64,000 nucleotides of DNA from an uncultured Pelagibacteraceae bacterium (GTDB lineage Bacteria; Pseudomonadota; Alphaproteobacteria; Pelagibacterales; Pelagibacteraceae): assembly GCA_902585415.1 (NCBI GenBank), contig CACIDN010000002.1, positions 1 through 64,000 on the forward strand. The letters run 5' to 3'. Of the stretch, positions 19,204 to 28,208 are shown one piece after another. The position numbers and the translations under genes are program-made. How positions within the stretch are numbered: the first letter of the stretch is position 1; every line of letters starts with the position of its first letter. The notes beneath the pieces were generated by a model. It saw only the letters and a program-made list of their open reading frames with translations. It was not told the DNA's origin and did no database searches.

Positions 19204-19467
19204 ATGTCAAAACAAGCACAACATTGGGAAAAGACTAGAGGCCTGCTTTTTGTAACGCTAGCTATCTGGTTTGTTTTCTCTATTGGCATCTTCCTCTTCG
19301 GTGCCGAAATGGAAGCATCATCTATTAAACCTTTTGGATATCCATTGTCATATTATATGACATGTCAAGGTTCTCTTGGAATTTTCGTAATACTAATTTT
19401 TTGGTTTGCGGGAAGACAAGAAAAGATTGATGAAGAGTTCGGCTTTTCTGAAAGAGAGGATGACTAA
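19204..19467 (+). CDS. DUF4212 small subunit of a sodium/solute symporter
   Basis: The 87-residue protein has two membrane helices and the DUF4212 pattern: an N-terminal HWEKTRGLLFVTLAIWFVFS, then PFGYPLSYYMTCQGSLGIF, and an acidic tail. DUF4212 proteins are encoded immediately before VC_2705-type sodium:solute symporters and are regarded as their small subunit. The TAATG junction overlaps the symporter start by one base, so expression is coupled. Codon use is less extreme in AT than in the neighbours, which fits high expression. Confidence 0.92.
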   Translation: MSKQAQHWEKTRGLLFVTLAIWFVFSIGIFLFGAEMEASSIKPFGYPLSYYMTCQGSLGIFVILIFWFAGRQEKIDEEFGFSEREDD

Positions 19468-21287
19468 TGTTTAAGGGTAATTTTATAAACAATCTCCCCA
19501 AGATTTATGGAACATACACCGGTGGTTTCATAGTTTTCATAATCTTGATGGCGATTGGAGAACAAGCTGGAATGTCTGCAAAAGTAATTGGTATTTGCTT
19601 TGTAGCATTTACAGTTTTAATTTATGCACTAATTGGTTACCTATCTCGTACAATTCAAGTTGATGCATATTATCTAGCTGGAAGACAAGTTCCAACGGTG
19701 TTCAACGGTATGGCTACAGCAGCAGACTGGATGTCTGGTGCTTCATTCGTTGCGATGGCTGGAGGAATTTACTTCAAAGGCTATGGATATATGGCGCTAC
19801 TTGTTGGTTGGACGGGTGGATACGTACTAGTTGCTTCGCTACTAGCACCATATTTAAGAAAATTTGGTTGCTACACAGTTCCAGATTTCATCGGAACTAG
19901 ATATGGCGGAAACTTAGCTAGACTATCTGCGGTAATAGTCTTAACAGTTGCATCATTCACTTATGTGACAGCGCAGATTAATGCTACAGGAACAATTGCA
20001 TCAGTTGCACTTGATATTCCTTTTAACATTGCTGTTTACGTAGGATTAGCAAGTATATTGATGTGTTCAATGCTTGGTGGAATGAGAGCGGTTACATGGA
20101 CGCAAGTAGCTCAATACATTGTATTGATTATAGCATACTTGATACCTGTATTCTGGATCAGTAACAAAATGGGCGCTGGAGTATTTCCACACTTAATGTT
20201 AGCAGATGAAGTTGCTAGAATCGCTGAGTTAGAAGCTCAGTTTGGTCTTGGCAGTGTTAAAAATTCTGCAGCTGATTTAAAACAGGTTCCTAAAGGACTA
20301 TCAGGTATAACCAAAGCGCACGCTGAAGTTAACACTACACCTTGGAAATTTATTTCATTAGCGGTTTGTATGATGGCTGGAACAGCTTCATTACCACACG
20401 TTATGATGAGATATTTTACTACTCCAAGTGTAAAAGCTGCTAGAAGATCAGTAGGTTGGTCACTATTCTTTATATTCCTACTTTATTCATCAGCTCCAAT
20501 GTTAGCTACATTATCTAAACTATCGTTAATGGATCCAAACTTAGCAACAGGAATTATTGGTAAGTCAATTTCTGAAGTTCAAGCAATTGACTGGTATCAA
20601 AACTGGAACCAAGCAAACTTAATGTTTGTAAGCGACTTTAACGGAAATGGAACGCTCGAATTAAACGAGTTCTTCATGGGTGGTAAAGCCGTTGTATTGG
20701 CAACTCCAGAGATAGCAGGATTACCATATGTAATTTCTGGTCTAGTTGCTGCTGGAGGTATGGCTGCTGCCATGTCAACAGCTGACGGATTAGTGTTAGC
20801 GATATCTAATGCATTATCTCATGACATTTACTACAAGATGATTAACCCTAAAGCGGAAACAGCTAAAAGATTGTTGATCGCAAGGATATTACTTGTATTA
20901 ATTGGTTTCGCTGGAGCAACAATTGCAGCTCTTGAAATTCAAGGTATCTTAGGTTCGGTTATCTGGGCTTTTGACTTTGCGATGTCAGGATTATTCTTCC
21001 CACTTGTACTAGGAGTATGGTGGAAGAGAGCAAATGCTCAAGGAGCAGTCGCAGGAATGCTAGGAGGACTAGCTGCTGGAACAGCATACTTAATTGCTGT
21101 AAGAAGCGGTTACCCTGGTTTCTTAGATATTACTCAGTTAACATTTGGTATAGTTGGATCAGTAGTAAGCTTAGTACTTATGGTCGTAGTCAGCTTGGCA
21201 ACTAAAGCGCCAGACGCTGCAACACAAAAGATGGTAGACGAGGTTCGTGTACCAAGTGGTAAAGCGATACTAGGAAGACAACACTAA
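19467..21287 (+). CDS. Sodium:solute symporter, ActP/VC_2705 type (probable small monocarboxylate uptake)
   Basis: The 606-residue SSS-family transporter has about 13 hydrophobic segments. The signature AAADWMSGASFVAMAGGIYF and GYVLVASLLAPYLRKFG stretches match acetate-permease-like members. An EF-hand-like loop, DFNGNGTLELNE, lies at residues 390-401 between two helices, a feature I recall in DUF4212-paired symporters. Proximity to acs suggests acetate or a related carboxylate as substrate; this is an inference. A strong terminator follows directly, so the operon is the two subunits alone. Confidence 0.92.
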   Translation: MFKGNFINNLPKIYGTYTGGFIVFIILMAIGEQAGMSAKVIGICFVAFTVLIYALIGYLSRTIQVDAYYLAGRQVPTVFNGMATAADWMSGASFVAMAGGIYFKGYGYMALLVGWTGGYVLVASLLAPYLRKFGCYTVPDFIGTRYGGNLARLSAVIVLTVASFTYVTAQINATGTIASVALDIPFNIAVYVGLASILMCSMLGGMRAVTWTQVAQYIVLIIAYLIPVFWISNKMGAGVFPHLMLADEVARIAELEAQFGLGSVKNSAADLKQVPKGLSGITKAHAEVNTTPWKFISLAVCMMAGTASLPHVMMRYFTTPSVKAARRSVGWSLFFIFLLYSSAPMLATLSKLSLMDPNLATGIIGKSISEVQAIDWYQNWNQANLMFVSDFNGNGTLELNEFFMGGKAVVLATPEIAGLPYVISGLVAAGGMAAAMSTADGLVLAISNALSHDIYYKMINPKAETAKRLLIARILLVLIGFAGATIAALEIQGILGSVIWAFDFAMSGLFFPLVLGVWWKRANAQGAVAGMLGGLAAGTAYLIAVRSGYPGFLDITQLTFGIVGSVVSLVLMVVVSLATKAPDAATQKMVDEVRVPSGKAILGRQH

Positions 21288-21300
21288 ATATTTAATTTTT

Positions 21301-21334
21301 AAGGGGCGATAAATTCTCGCCCCTTAATTTTTTT
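21301..21334 (+). terminator. Rho-independent terminator of the symporter operon
   Basis: A perfect 9-bp stem (AAGGGGCGA with TCGCCCCTT), a 7-nt loop and a run of seven T follow the symporter stop by 14 bp. It is one of only two textbook terminators in the window, matching the idea that this operon is strongly expressed. Confidence 0.92.
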
Positions 21335-21343
21335 CACTCAGAA

Positions 21344-21694
21344 ATGTACGCAAACTTTCACCCAATGATTTATCTAATTGACTACGTCATGGGTATGATC
21401 ATGTGGACTTTAATTGGAAGAGTTGCAATGAACATATTTCAAAGGGAAGACTCTAGTTTTTTCTTTATGAAAGTTTTTGTTAAATTAACAGATCCTTTTT
21501 TAACAATGTTTAGGTTTATAACCCCGTCCTTCATCATAAAACCTCTGGTTCCTTTATATGTTGCCTGGTTTTTCTATATGTTCAGATTTTACTTAATGCC
21601 CTACTTAATGGGTTATTCAGTAATGGGTATGCTTTCTTTTCCATTGGAAAGTGAAATTGCATCTCAAATTTATCAAATATTTGGTAAAAAATAA
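21344..21694 (+). CDS. Small YggT-like membrane protein
   Basis: The 116-residue protein has two to three hydrophobic segments. The layout WTLIGRVAMNIFQ, then LTDPFLTMFRFITPSFIIKPLVPLYVAW, resembles YggT proteins (helix, proline-bearing loop T-D/E-P-F-L, helix), with the usual GRL/PNLGGLD-type element altered. I regard it as a divergent YggT relative. It begins 10 bp after the terminator and precedes rpe by 42 bp. The function is unknown. Confidence 0.6.
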   Translation: MYANFHPMIYLIDYVMGMIMWTLIGRVAMNIFQREDSSFFFMKVFVKLTDPFLTMFRFITPSFIIKPLVPLYVAWFFYMFRFYLMPYLMGYSVMGMLSFPLESEIASQIYQIFGKK

Positions 21695-21736
21695 TTCAAA
21701 AAAAAAACAAAAATTGATACTACTAAATAGGTATCA

Positions 21737-22396
21737 ATGAAAAAAATAAAAATATCACCTTCTATTTTATCTGCCGATTTTAGCCAGCTTGGACAAGAAA
21801 TTAAAAATTTAGAGATTAGCGGGGCTGATATGATTCATGTAGATGTTATGGATGGTCACTTTGTACCAAATCTAACTATAGGTCCTCCTGTAATAAAAGC
21901 TTTGAGGAAATATACTAATATTCCATTTGATGTTCATTTAATGATCAATCCTGTGCACAAGTATATAAAAGATTATGCAGAAAGTGGTGCTGATATAATT
22001 ACAATACATCCTGAGGCAACTATATCATTACAACAATCTATCGATGAAATAAAAAAATTTAAAAAAAAAGTAGGCCTATCTTTAAATCCTAACATAAAAA
22101 TTGAAGTGATAGAAAAATATCTAGATCAAATTGATCTAGTTTTAATAATGAGTGTTTTTCCAGGATTTGGAGGCCAAAAATTTATAAAAGATGTTCTAAA
22201 AAAAATTGAAAGAATAAGTGACATAAAAAATAAAGAAAATTTTAAATTTGATATTGAGGTTGATGGTGGAATAAATTTCTCTAATTTTAGAGAAGTTCTT
22301 GAAGCTGGAGCAAATGTTTTAGTCTCAGGTACAACAATTTTTAAAGAAAATAATGGAGACATAAAAAAAAATATAAATTTTTTAAAAACTATTTAG
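21737..22396 (+). CDS. rpe: Ribulose-phosphate 3-epimerase
   Basis: Rpe interconverts ribulose 5-phosphate and xylulose 5-phosphate in the pentose phosphate pathway. The 219-residue TIM barrel shows ISPSILSADFSQLG, MIHVDVMDGHFVPNLTIGP (metal-binding His/Asp), FDVHLMI, VFPGFGGQKFI and EVDGGI, all diagnostic. Length is normal. It is followed 7 bp later by the heparinase-like gene; the rpe-heparinase-purH order recurs in Alphaproteobacteria. Confidence 0.96.
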   Translation: MKKIKISPSILSADFSQLGQEIKNLEISGADMIHVDVMDGHFVPNLTIGPPVIKALRKYTNIPFDVHLMINPVHKYIKDYAESGADIITIHPEATISLQQSIDEIKKFKKKVGLSLNPNIKIEVIEKYLDQIDLVLIMSVFPGFGGQKFIKDVLKKIERISDIKNKENFKFDIEVDGGINFSNFREVLEAGANVLVSGTTIFKENNGDIKKNINFLKTI

Positions 22397-22403
22397 ACAT
22401 TGT

Positions 22404-24029
22404 ATGGGTTACAAAGAAAATTCTATAATTAATCCTCTTTTATATATTACAAAACAAATCAGAAAAATTTATTTAAAATCAAATATTTATAATGCCAAAA
22501 TTTCAAAAGTTTTTGATGGTGGTTTTGAATATATTCCACACCTTAAGATGTTCGATTGTATTGTAAAAGTTAAAGACCGAAAAGATAGAATTGAAGATTA
22601 TAATATAGAAAGGATCTGGGAAAATCAAAATTTATCAGAAAAGGATTTTAAAAAACTACATAGTTTTTTTTGGTTATTTACTATTGATTTGAAATCGTCG
22701 AAACAGATTACCAGATCTGTAATCTCTAATTGGACAAATTTAAATGAAAACTACAGTTTCAAAAGCTGGGAACTAGACACGCTCTCAAAAAGAGTTATTT
22801 CTTGGATAGCAAATAGCAACAACTTCTATCATGAAGGTGATGAAAATTTTAAAATAAATTTTACAAAAATTATAAAAAAACAATTAAATCATTTAATTAA
22901 CGAAATAGAAAATACTGAACATGTAAACGACAAGATGATCGGGTGTTCTGCAATTATTATGGGTGGTTTATGTTTTAGACATCAAATGCAATACTTAAAC
23001 ATTGGGTTTCAATTACTAAAGAAAATAATTAATACAATTTTTGATAATGATGGCTTTCCAAAATCTAGAAGTCCGAGACAGGTAATTTTTTATTTAAAAT
23101 ATTTTGTTTTTATAAGAGAATTGCTAAAAGATTCTAGTACTGATATACCAGAGTTTTTGAATGAAATTATTTTCTATCTTGGACAATCCTTTAGTTTTTA
23201 TTTTGAAGAGAACGGAGGTACTTGTTTGTTTAATGGAAACCATAATTTAGATACCACTGACTTCAAAAAATATATTGAAGAGCACGGTTATAAGTTTAAG
23301 AACAAATTTAACAGTGTTGGGGGTTATTCAATACTTAAAAATAAAAGGGATAAAATCATAGTTGATTTTGGATCTACACCTGATAAGAAATTTTCTGCTG
23401 ATTATCAATCTGGTGCTTTATCGTTTGAGATTTTTCATGATAAAGAAAAAGTAATCACTAATTGTGGATACTTTCAAGATTATAATCATAAATTAAATAT
23501 TTTATCTAAATCAACAGCTGCACATTCTACCCTCTCCATTGATGATAGATCTTCATGTAAATTTAAAAAAAATAAATTAGGTCACTTTACGTTAGAAAAT
23601 ACTATCAAAGTAATAAATAAAAAAATTTATCACGACGATGAAATTTGGGAAATACAAGGAGCGCATGACGGTTATTTGAGACAATACGGCATTCTACATC
23701 AAAGAAATATTAAATTTTTTCCAAAAGAATTTAAGTACATTGGAGAGGACACAATAATTAGCAAAAATAAATTTCAAAAAGTTGGTTTTGACATAAGATT
23801 TCATTTACTACCAGCAACTAATGCAATAAAGACACAAGATAAGCTGTCTATTTTATTACAATTAAAAAAATCAGGATGGAGGTTCACTTGTAATCATAAA
23901 GATTTTGGGATTGAGACAGGATTATATTTTGGCCAAAAAAACTCTTACACTGAAAATAAGAATATTTATGTTAATGGAGAAATTACGAAAGAAGAAGAAA
24001 AAATTAAATGGGAAATCAGAAAAATATAA
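22404..24029 (+). CDS. Heparinase II/III family protein
   Basis: The 541-residue protein has an N-terminal mostly helical half and a C-terminal beta-rich half of the heparinase II/III type (SFYFEENGGTCLFNGNH, then GGYSILKNKRDKIIVDFG, AAHSTLSIDDRSS and GAHDGYLRQYGILHQR). These enzymes are polysaccharide lyases, but the alphaproteobacterial gene next to purH is uncharacterised and its substrate unknown. No signal peptide is seen. It overlaps purH by 22 bp. Confidence 0.85.
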   Translation: MGYKENSIINPLLYITKQIRKIYLKSNIYNAKISKVFDGGFEYIPHLKMFDCIVKVKDRKDRIEDYNIERIWENQNLSEKDFKKLHSFFWLFTIDLKSSKQITRSVISNWTNLNENYSFKSWELDTLSKRVISWIANSNNFYHEGDENFKINFTKIIKKQLNHLINEIENTEHVNDKMIGCSAIIMGGLCFRHQMQYLNIGFQLLKKIINTIFDNDGFPKSRSPRQVIFYLKYFVFIRELLKDSSTDIPEFLNEIIFYLGQSFSFYFEENGGTCLFNGNHNLDTTDFKKYIEEHGYKFKNKFNSVGGYSILKNKRDKIIVDFGSTPDKKFSADYQSGALSFEIFHDKEKVITNCGYFQDYNHKLNILSKSTAAHSTLSIDDRSSCKFKKNKLGHFTLENTIKVINKKIYHDDEIWEIQGAHDGYLRQYGILHQRNIKFFPKEFKYIGEDTIISKNKFQKVGFDIRFHLLPATNAIKTQDKLSILLQLKKSGWRFTCNHKDFGIETGLYFGQKNSYTENKNIYVNGEITKEEEKIKWEIRKI

Positions 24030-25564
24030 GGAGAAAAATAAAAACAGCTCTAATATCTGTTTCTGACAAGTCTGAGCTTATTAAAATTTTACCAACTCTA
24101 AGAAAATTTAAAGTTGAGATTGTAAGTTCTGGAGGTACTTTTAAACATATAAAAAAAAATAAGTTTAAGTGTTCTGAATTAAAAGATTTTACTGGTTTTA
24201 AGGAGATTTTAGACGGTAGAGTAAAAACTCTTCATCCTAAAATCCATTCAGGAATACTTTTTAAGAGAGACAATAAAAAACATTTAAATCAAGTAAAAAA
24301 ACAAAACTATAAAAGTATAGATCTTGTGATTGTTAATTTTTATCCTTTCGAAAAAACAGTTCTTAACACTGAAAATGAAAATAAAATAATTGAGAATATT
24401 GATATTGGGGGACCGGCACTGGTAAGATCTGCAGCGAAAAACTTTAAAGACGTGGTTGTAATAACATCTAATTATCAATTAGATAAATTAGTTCATGAGA
24501 TGGATGCTTATAAAGGCTCAACATCACTGAAATTTAGAAAAGAGTTATCACAAGAAGCTTTTAATGAAACTGCTTACTACGATTCAAATGTTTCAAAATA
24601 CTTTAATAAAATTATGGATAATAGATATCCAAATAAAATTACTTTTAATGGAACATTAATTAGCAAATTAAGATATGGAGAAAATCCACATCAATCAGGA
24701 GCATTATACTCTAGAGAACACTTTACTGAGTTAGAAAAATTAAATGGCAAAGAGTTAAGTTACAATAACTATAACGATATTTATTTTGGACTTGATATTA
24801 TTAACAGTTTACCAAGAGGGATCGGTACAACCATAATTAAGCATGCTAATCCATCAGGGGTGTCAATTAATAAAAATCAATTCTTGAGCTTCAAACAAGC
24901 TTTTAATTGTGATCCAATAAGTGCTTTTGGTGGAGTTATTATTTGTAACTATAAAATTAAATTAGAAACCGCTAAAGAGATAAATAATAAGTTCTTTGAA
25001 GTTGTGGTTGCAAAAGATTTTGATGATAAAGCTTTATCAATTTTAAAGAGGAAAAAGAACTTAAGAATTATCAAGAATAATCAAAAACCTGACTCAAATC
25101 AATTGATCATGAATACACTTTCTAGAAACTTTATTTTACAAAGTTCTGATAATAAAAATTTTAATAGAAAAATGTTTAAAGTTGTGTCAAAAAAGAAACC
25201 TAATAAAAAAACGTTTAATGACCTTATTTTCGCTTTTAATATTTGTAGGTTTGTAAAATCTAATGCAATTGTATTAACTAATAATAATTCAACAGTTGGT
25301 ATTGGTTCAGGGCAACCTAGCAGACTGGATAGTTGTGAAATTGCAGTAAATAAAATGAAAAAATTTAATCATAACGTAGAAAATTTAGTGGCCGCCTCAG
25401 ATGCTTTTTTTCCTTTTGTTGATGGCATTGAGTCCTTAGTACAATCTGGTGTAAAAGCAATTATTCAACCCTATGGATCAATAAGAGACAAGGATATTAT
25501 AAAATTTGCGGATAGCACAAATACTATATTAGTTTTTTCAAGAACTAGACATTTTAGACATTAA
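24008..25564 (+). CDS. purH: Bifunctional AICAR formyltransferase / IMP cyclohydrolase
   Basis: PurH performs the last two steps of IMP synthesis using 10-formyl-THF. The N-terminal MGS-like cyclohydrolase domain has ALISVSDKSE, SSGGTFKHI, EILDGRVKTLHPKIHSGIL; the C-terminal AICARFT domain has LRYGENPHQSGALY, KHANPSGVS, DPISAFGGVI, DAFFPFVDGIE and ends in RHFRH as usual. The only ATG is at 24008, inside the preceding gene. An AAGGAG at 24028-24033 lies just before an in-frame ATA (24038), where conserved homology begins, so the true start is uncertain. Confidence 0.95.
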   Translation: MGNQKNIRRKIKTALISVSDKSELIKILPTLRKFKVEIVSSGGTFKHIKKNKFKCSELKDFTGFKEILDGRVKTLHPKIHSGILFKRDNKKHLNQVKKQNYKSIDLVIVNFYPFEKTVLNTENENKIIENIDIGGPALVRSAAKNFKDVVVITSNYQLDKLVHEMDAYKGSTSLKFRKELSQEAFNETAYYDSNVSKYFNKIMDNRYPNKITFNGTLISKLRYGENPHQSGALYSREHFTELEKLNGKELSYNNYNDIYFGLDIINSLPRGIGTTIIKHANPSGVSINKNQFLSFKQAFNCDPISAFGGVIICNYKIKLETAKEINNKFFEVVVAKDFDDKALSILKRKKNLRIIKNNQKPDSNQLIMNTLSRNFILQSSDNKNFNRKMFKVVSKKKPNKKTFNDLIFAFNICRFVKSNAIVLTNNNSTVGIGSGQPSRLDSCEIAVNKMKKFNHNVENLVAASDAFFPFVDGIESLVQSGVKAIIQPYGSIRDKDIIKFADSTNTILVFSRTRHFRH

Positions 25565-25899
25565 TTAATTTTATCAATCTTAGCTGCTAGGATAAAATCA
25601 CTTTCGGCAAGTCCACTAATGGCATGGGTAAAGATTTTAATTTTAGCATATCCCCAGCCAAACCATATATCTGGGTGATGGCCTTCAATTTCAGCTATAT
25701 CACCTACTTTGTTGACAAATTTTTGGGCATTTATAAAATTTTCAAATTTAAATTCCTTAGACAAATAAAAGTTATCATTTTCATTTTTTTTTACATCCCA
25801 TCCATCAACTTTTTTTAAGTATCTGTGAATTTCACTCAAATTAAAAGATGGTATGCCACCTTCACATGGCACACATTTTTTTTTAGATAAATCGTCCAT
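25561..25899 (-). CDS. phhB: Pterin-4a-carbinolamine dehydratase
   Basis: This enzyme dehydrates 4a-hydroxytetrahydropterin, recycling the pterin cofactor. The 112-residue protein shows the family pattern: W-D-V-K, FKFENFINAQKFVNKVGDIAEIEGHHPDIWFGWGYAKI, with the active-site E-x-H-H-P segment, and the T-H-x-I-S-G-L ending. I start at the ATG at 25899. The frame is open further upstream to 25971, but that part is translation of the tRNA-Gly gene and is not real. It converges on purH with a 4 bp overlap. Confidence 0.93.
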   Translation of the reverse strand: MDDLSKKKCVPCEGGIPSFNLSEIHRYLKKVDGWDVKKNENDNFYLSKEFKFENFINAQKFVNKVGDIAEIEGHHPDIWFGWGYAKIKIFTHAISGLAESDFILAAKIDKIN

Positions 25900-25910
25900 T
25901 TTAATTCGTT

Positions 25911-25985
25911 TGGAGCGGGCAATGGGACTTGAACCCACGACCTTCTCGTTGGCAACGAGACGCTCTACCACTGAGCTACGCCCGC
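25911..25985 (-). tRNA. tRNA-Gly (anticodon GCC)
   Basis: On the minus strand the cloverleaf can be folded by eye: acceptor GCGGGCG pairs with TGCCCGC, D arm GCTC...GAGC, anticodon stem TCTCG/CGAGA around loop TTGCCAA, T arm GTGGG-TTCAAGT-CCCAT. The anticodon is GCC. The 3' CCA is encoded. It lies 11 bp upstream of phhB. Confidence 0.97.
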
Positions 25986-26041
25986 TTGTTTAATGATTTA
26001 AATTAAATGCTTTTTTACAATTAAGCAATAGAAAAAATTAC

Positions 26042-27505
26042 TTAATTTTTTAAGATATTTATTTTTCTAAAATATTTTCTGAGAGGTTTTTCATATTCTT
26101 TAAATTTTAAACTATCATATTTAAAAATTCTTTTTCTAATTTGTATATTACTTGCAGTTTTTATAAACAAATCATCTCTTTCATAAAATTTTAAAACAGA
26201 TTTGTCCCACTTTAAATTACAAAATTTAAAAATTTTTTTTGAGCTCATTACTGGGCTATTAGTAAGTTCGCTTAAATTTACACACAAAATATTATTACAT
26301 CTAAGTTTTCTTATTTTACGCAATATTAAATTAAAATTTATGATATACTTTAACACAGAATCTTTATTGTGAGTCCAAGGCAAACCTGCCAAACATTGTT
26401 GAAAAATTGCTACAAAGTTATGGAAGTAATCTCTTTTGCAAATAATTATTTTAGATTTTGGAAAAATTTTTTGTATAATATCTAGAAAAAAAATATTTTC
26501 TAAAGTTTTATCAATAAATGTTATTGGTGTATTTGTATTTGAATTTATAAATTTATTATACTCTGCGATAATATTTTTTTTTATAAAATTTAAATTTATT
26601 TTATTATCATTTAAATATTTTGTTAACAAAAAATTTCCCACTGACTTTGGAATAACAGAAGTTTCGCCATAATTTTTAATTTTCTTTTTTTGAGAAGAAA
26701 TTAAAGACTCTACTAAAGTAGTTCCAGACCTAGGTAAACCCACAACGAAAATTGGATTTAAATTAGTTACATTATTTTTCTTTTTTTGTATTTTAGAATA
26801 TTTTAATTTTTTTAAAAAAATTTTTGGTATTTTATCAATCCAGTAATTATTAGACTTTAAATAAATTTCATCTGAATTCATGAATAATTGATGCCCAAGT
26901 TCTAGATATTTAATTTCATTTTCAATATTTTTTTCTCTTCTTTCCTTAATTGCTAATATGAAATATGCGTATGCTTTCTCTTTTAAATTATTTTCATTAC
27001 TTTCACATATATATTTAATTTGGTCTAAATTAATTTTATCTATATAATTTTGATCAATCCTAATTATATTAAAATAAATAGATGGTAAAATTTCAATTTT
27101 TAAAGCTTTTTTGTATAAATCTTCTGCGTCTTTAAGATTACCTTTTTCTTCATATAATAAAGCCAAATTAAAAACAGCTTTTGCGTAATTACTATTTTTT
27201 TCTATAGCTTTTTTAAAATAAAACTCGGCCTTTTCAATAAAATTGTTTTCTTTGTATAGTAGTGCTAAATTATTTAGAGATTGATAGTTATTTTCGTCTA
27301 ATTTTATTATTTTTTTTAATAAAATTTCATATTCGGTATTATTATTTTTTATTTTGTAAATTTGGGACAATACAATTAAGGAATTAACATTTTTTGGATT
27401 GATCTTTAAAATTTCATTAAAAATACGAGCTGCTTCATCATATTTTTTTTTTTTGAAAAATGCTAATCCTTTAGAAAATAATTTTTTAGCAAGATTATCA
27501 CTCAT
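26042..27505 (-). CDS. TPR protein with C-terminal sulfotransferase domain
   Basis: The N-terminal part holds about four TPR units (for example YDEAARIFNEILKINPKN and FIEKAEFYFKKAIEKNSNY). After a helical linker comes a P-loop sulfotransferase domain: PIFVVGLPRSGTTLVESLI (5'-phosphosulfate loop for PAPS) near residue 260, and KIIICKRDYFHNFVAIFQQ (3'-phosphate site). It would sulfate a protein or glycan. I start at the ATG at 27505 (487 residues), not the upstream TTG at 27535. With the two GT41 proteins it makes three TPR-linked transferases in this window. Confidence 0.87.
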   Translation of the reverse strand: MSDNLAKKLFSKGLAFFKKKKYDEAARIFNEILKINPKNVNSLIVLSQIYKIKNNNTEYEILLKKIIKLDENNYQSLNNLALLYKENNFIEKAEFYFKKAIEKNSNYAKAVFNLALLYEEKGNLKDAEDLYKKALKIEILPSIYFNIIRIDQNYIDKINLDQIKYICESNENNLKEKAYAYFILAIKERREKNIENEIKYLELGHQLFMNSDEIYLKSNNYWIDKIPKIFLKKLKYSKIQKKKNNVTNLNPIFVVGLPRSGTTLVESLISSQKKKIKNYGETSVIPKSVGNFLLTKYLNDNKINLNFIKKNIIAEYNKFINSNTNTPITFIDKTLENIFFLDIIQKIFPKSKIIICKRDYFHNFVAIFQQCLAGLPWTHNKDSVLKYIINFNLILRKIRKLRCNNILCVNLSELTNSPVMSSKKIFKFCNLKWDKSVLKFYERDDLFIKTASNIQIRKRIFKYDSLKFKEYEKPLRKYFRKINILKN

Positions 27506-27564
27506 ATTTTCATATTTAATATAGAATTTATTCAAAGTCTTTGCTAATATAAAATATTATACTT

Positions 27565-28203
27565 ATGAAAGATAATTTACCTAATAGAATTCCGATTTTT
27601 CCATTATCAAATTTTATATTTTTTCCAAATACTTCAGCGCCGCTAAACATTTTTGAACCAAGATATATTGCAATGATCGACCAGTGTATGAAAACAGATC
27701 GATTGTTAGGTATGGTCCAACCTAAAAGAATTACTGGCAATGAAATTCCAGAATTATTTAATGTGGGATGTTTGGGAAAAATATCTAGTTTTAACGAAAC
27801 AGAGGATGGTAGATACGTTATTGTATTAAACGGAATAACAAGATTTAATATAACTAAAGAAATTGACAATAAAAAAAACTTTAGAGAATTTGAAATAAAT
27901 TTTCATAATTTTGAAAGAGACACTTCAGATGAACAAGAAAAAATAGATTTTTCTGATATAAATTTGATTTTTAAGGATTTAAAAAGAGTTTTCGATAAAC
28001 AAGGGTATTTAATAAACTGGAATGAACTAAAAAAGCAAACTCTAGATCAAACTATAAACACTCTTTCCATGGCCTCTCCATTTTCGAAAGAAGAAAAACA
28101 AATGCTATTAGAAGCTAAAGATTTGAAATATAGAAAAAAAAAATTAGAACAGATTTTAAAAATATATAATTCTGACAATTTTAGTAACAAAACTTTACAA
28201 TAG
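27565..28203 (+). CDS. LON peptidase N-terminal (substrate-binding) domain protein
   Basis: This 212-residue protein is a stand-alone Lon N domain with no ATPase or protease part. It has RIPIFPLSNFIFFPNTSAPLNIFEPRYIAMI at the start and the VGCLGKISSFNETEDGRYVIVLNGITRF segment typical of the family, then a helical tail. It probably recognises damaged or specific proteins, but its partner is not known. It is encoded divergently from the TPR-sulfotransferase and converges on the UbiH-like gene. Confidence 0.9.
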   Translation: MKDNLPNRIPIFPLSNFIFFPNTSAPLNIFEPRYIAMIDQCMKTDRLLGMVQPKRITGNEIPELFNVGCLGKISSFNETEDGRYVIVLNGITRFNITKEIDNKKNFREFEINFHNFERDTSDEQEKIDFSDINLIFKDLKRVFDKQGYLINWNELKKQTLDQTINTLSMASPFSKEEKQMLLEAKDLKYRKKKLEQILKIYNSDNFSNKTLQ

Positions 28204-28208
28204 TAAAT

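Noticed and set aside
25900-25971. N-terminal extension of the phhB frame beginning MVERLVANEKVVGSSPIARS
   Set aside because: It is translation of the tRNA-Gly gene on the same strand. The familiar read-through peptide and the ATG at 25899 show the true start is downstream.
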